Source: Candidatus Glassiibacteriota bacterium
GTDB taxonomy: Bacteria > Gemmatimonadota > Glassbacteria > GWA2-58-10
Direction: 5' to 3'
DNA: 7,702 nucleotides
Assembly: GCA_016934095.1 (NCBI GenBank)
Contig: JAFGTO010000429.1
Span: 1 to 7,702, forward strand
Shown: piece after piece, positions 6,671-7,702 of the stretch
Numbering within the stretch: position 1 is the first letter of the stretch
How the letters are laid out: each line of letters starts with the position of its first letter
Program-made: the position numbers and the translations under genes
The notes under the pieces: model-generated
Databases searched by the model: none
What the model was told of the DNA's origin: nothing
The model's input: only the letters and a program-made list of their open reading frames with translations

Positions 6671-6709
6671 AAATAAACCGGGGCCGGCCGGCAAGGATAA
6701 TTTGCCGGC
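6671..6709 (-). terminator. Candidate rho-independent terminator after the secreted-protein gene
   Basis: Reading the minus strand from the stop codon at 6713, GCCGGCAA (6709-6702), a seven-base loop ATTATCC and TTGCCGGC (6694-6687) form a perfect 8-bp stem. A GC-rich stretch and then TTTATTTT (6678-6671) follow. The T-tract begins about eight bases after the stem, later than in a textbook terminator. A short CCGG/CCGG stem directly next to the T-tract is an alternative. The position right after the gene supports a terminator. Confidence 0.5.
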
Positions 6710-6712
6710 GGC

Positions 6713-7297
6713 TCAGCGGGAGGCGGTGAAAGCCAGTATAAGCACACCCTCTCCGTAAGAGGGACCGCCGATCAAGAAAGTACCGCCGTCGGGAATGCGC
6801 AGCACGGTATCCATGCCCCGGTCTTTTGAGTCGGCCGGCGAGAGTTTTACCTTGAGCCTGATCCTGCCGTCCTGGTAGCCTTGAGGCTGAAGGGTCAGCC
6901 GGTTGTCTCCCAGCAGCTCGAGAGTTTTTTCTTCTGCGAGGCCGCACTGGATTTTGACGGTTTTTTTCAGTCGGAAAGTGTTGTAGTTGAGGCTTCCCAG
7001 GTCTTTCTTCACGTCCGCCAGCTCGGGGTCGACCCCGCCGCCGGAATTGTCCGCGGCGACCTGGCGCACGGTGATGGTAAACTGCTGGGCTGCCAGCTGC
7101 CCGGTCCCGGCGAGCAGCGCAAGCGGCAGTGCCAGGTGAAGAGCCAGCTTGAATCGGGCAGTGAGCGCATTCCCCGCGGCTTGCCCCGGGGAATGCGAGC
7201 GAATGAAACAATCAGAAATAACTTGACGATTGAAGATTCTCCGCAGCAGGCTGCAGGCGGTCTTCAATACCGCGCGGGGGAGGGCTTCTGCTTTCAT
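6713..7297 (-). CDS. Small secreted beta-rich protein of unknown function
   Basis: Protein of 194 residues. A strongly hydrophobic segment (about 49-70) ends in QLAA before QQFTITV, a good signal peptidase I site after Ala70. The mature part would be about 124 residues and cytoplasm-free. It carries DVKKDLGSLNYNTFRLKK (95-112), an amphipathic LTLQPQGY...GRIRLKVKL strand pair, and a Gly-rich ending, LRIPDGGTFLIGGP then GVLILAF (166-190). That ending resembles the last strands of secretin-type beta domains. I recall comparable small exported proteins beside anti-sigma genes, but cannot name a family. The ATG at 7297 has AAGG seven bases upstream and lies 33 nt after the anti-sigma-like gene. 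Oddly, 48 residues precede the signal segment, with two Cys and a perfect hairpin in the DNA, so the true start may differ. No alternative ATG, GTG or TTG is seen in this frame nearer the signal peptide. Confidence 0.7.
   Translation of the reverse strand: MKAEALPRAVLKTACSLLRRIFNRQVISDCFIRSHSPGQAAGNALTARFKLALHLALPLALLAGTGQLAAQQFTITVRQVAADNSGGGVDPELADVKKDLGSLNYNTFRLKKTVKIQCGLAEEKTLELLGDNRLTLQPQGYQDGRIRLKVKLSPADSKDRGMDTVLRIPDGGTFLIGGPSYGEGVLILAFTASR
7166..7197. repeat. Perfect 11-bp inverted repeat with short loop
   Basis: CGCATTCCCCG (7166-7176) is the exact reverse complement of CGGGGAATGCG (7187-7197), with ten bases between. After one mismatch the loop can add a GG/CC pairing around CTTG (plus strand) or CAAG (minus strand). 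It is the strongest hairpin in the window. It lies between the assigned ATG of the secreted-protein gene and the codons of its signal peptide. No T-tract follows on either strand. Confidence 0.7.
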
Positions 7298-7330
7298 TCT
7301 CAGGCCTTGAGTAGACCGTAGTGTCCACTC

Positions 7331-7702
7331 TTATCGGTTGGTGGAGGACTGGTCGTTGATCCAGATGATCGTATGCCCGTCTTCCGAGGACGGATTAAGC
7401 AGCAGGAAACTGTCGTACGTGCAGTCTATGGATTCGACCACTATCCGGTTGTTGACTGCGGCACCGAACGGATGCAGGAAAAAGACCGCCAGCACGGCGG
7501 CTGCGGCAAGCCCCAGCCCGAAAGAAAATTTCCTGCCTCTCCGGGATTTCGTACGGGAAAGGCCTGAGGCTACTTTTTCCCAGTCCCTCTGCCTGGAAAT
7601 CTCGTCCGGGTCATCCGGCACTGCGAGCTGCACCAGCCCGCTCAGGCTCCGGTAGCCGCTCAGGCTGCTGCGGCAGCTCAGGTCCCCGGACAGCAGAGAC
7701 TC
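7331..7702 (-). CDS. Anti-sigma-factor-like single-pass membrane protein (5' end outside window)
   Basis: The frame is open from the right edge to a TAA at 7331, giving 123 visible residues. A GTG at 7633 could start a 100-residue form, but the upstream codons keep the same pattern and the GTG has no well-spaced Shine-Dalgarno, so I treat the gene as partial. The visible part has an N-terminal cytoplasmic stretch with one Cys (CRSSL), then VPDDPDEISRQRDWEKVASGL, a basic patch (KSRRGRK) and one membrane segment (FGLGLAAAAVLAVFFL). A short outer tail ends in GHTIIWINDQ. This order matches membrane-bound anti-sigma factors, and endings such as TVIWV are, from memory, frequent in small anti-sigma-like proteins. 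The HxxxCxxC zinc motif is degenerate or lies outside the window. The secreted-protein gene follows after 33 nt. Expected role: holding an ECF sigma factor, presumably encoded just beyond the edge. Confidence 0.6.
   Translation of the reverse strand, partial: ESLLSGDLSCRSSLSGYRSLSGLVQLAVPDDPDEISRQRDWEKVASGLSRTKSRRGRKFSFGLGLAAAAVLAVFFLHPFGAAVNNRIVVESIDCTYDSFLLLNPSSEDGHTIIWINDQSSTNR
7640..7693 (-). repeat. Degenerate 18-bp tandem repeat, about three copies
   Basis: GCTCAGG recurs at 7640, 7658 and 7676 on the plus strand, exactly 18 bp apart. The first two copies share nine identical leading bases (GCTCAGGCT). By eye, copies 1 and 2 agree at 13 of 18 positions and copies 1 and 3 at 11 of 18. 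Because 18 is six codons, the minus-strand protein shows a six-residue rhythm ending in S-L-S or D-L-S (LSGDLS, CRSSLS, GYRSLS). This may be a helical heptad-like pattern rather than a true duplication. Confidence 0.4.

Noticed and set aside
6396..7211. A 271-codon minus-strand open frame running through the secreted-protein gene, the intergenic gap and part of the deoxyribosyltransferase-like gene
   Set aside because: It crosses two better genes and a terminator-like stem in another frame, and its Arg/Gly/Ala-rich composition is typical of an out-of-frame reading.
1..7702. Mobile element, CRISPR, toxin-antitoxin or defence island
   Set aside because: No transposase, integrase, repeat-spacer array, Cas-like, nuclease or toxin-like protein is seen. 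The deoxyribosyltransferase-like protein alone does not justify a defence reading.

Overview
The window reads as chromosomal DNA from a G+C-rich, double-membrane (Gram-negative-type) bacterium. The evidence is an RND efflux pump with a lipoprotein-type periplasmic adaptor and secreted redox proteins. I cannot name the lineage from sequence alone. Every gene I can support lies on the minus strand, so the biological reading order runs from high to low coordinates. The many long plus-strand open frames are antisense shadows of these genes.

Right end (about 6713-7702): a gene entering from the right edge encodes a single-pass membrane protein that looks like an anti-sigma factor (7331-7702, 5' end outside the window). 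It is followed after 33 nt by a small secreted beta-rich protein (6713-7297). The two look like the tail of a sigma/anti-sigma regulatory operon, but a sigma factor is not in view. A terminator-like hairpin (6687-6709) follows. Next comes a second, longer inverted repeat (6604-6649), then a lone nucleoside 2-deoxyribosyltransferase-like gene (6158-6571).

Left two thirds (58-5950): a compact four-gene operon. After a 207-nt AT-rich leader region (5951-6157, with a candidate promoter and a hairpin) come an RND membrane-fusion lipoprotein (4736-5950), an RND permease of the HAE1 type (1565-4723), a CcdA-like thiol-electron transporter (681-1559) and a TlpA/ResA-like thioredoxin lipoprotein (58-630). 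The gaps are 12, 5 and 50 nt. The adaptor and permease would form two parts of a tripartite exporter; no TolC-type outer-membrane factor is present. CcdA would carry reducing power across the membrane to the periplasmic thioredoxin. Joining a redox pair to an efflux pair in one transcript is the most distinctive feature of the layout.

Left edge (1-57): a short, very AT-rich stretch holds two overlapping sigma70-like promoters, a perfect Shine-Dalgarno sequence and the first bases of another minus-strand gene.

I see no tRNA, rRNA, CRISPR array, insertion sequence or phage hallmark. Nothing here can be claimed from sequence alone as a wholly new system. The best leads are the altered proton-relay residues of the RND pump, its operon link to CcdA/TlpA, and the small secreted protein paired with the anti-sigma-like gene.
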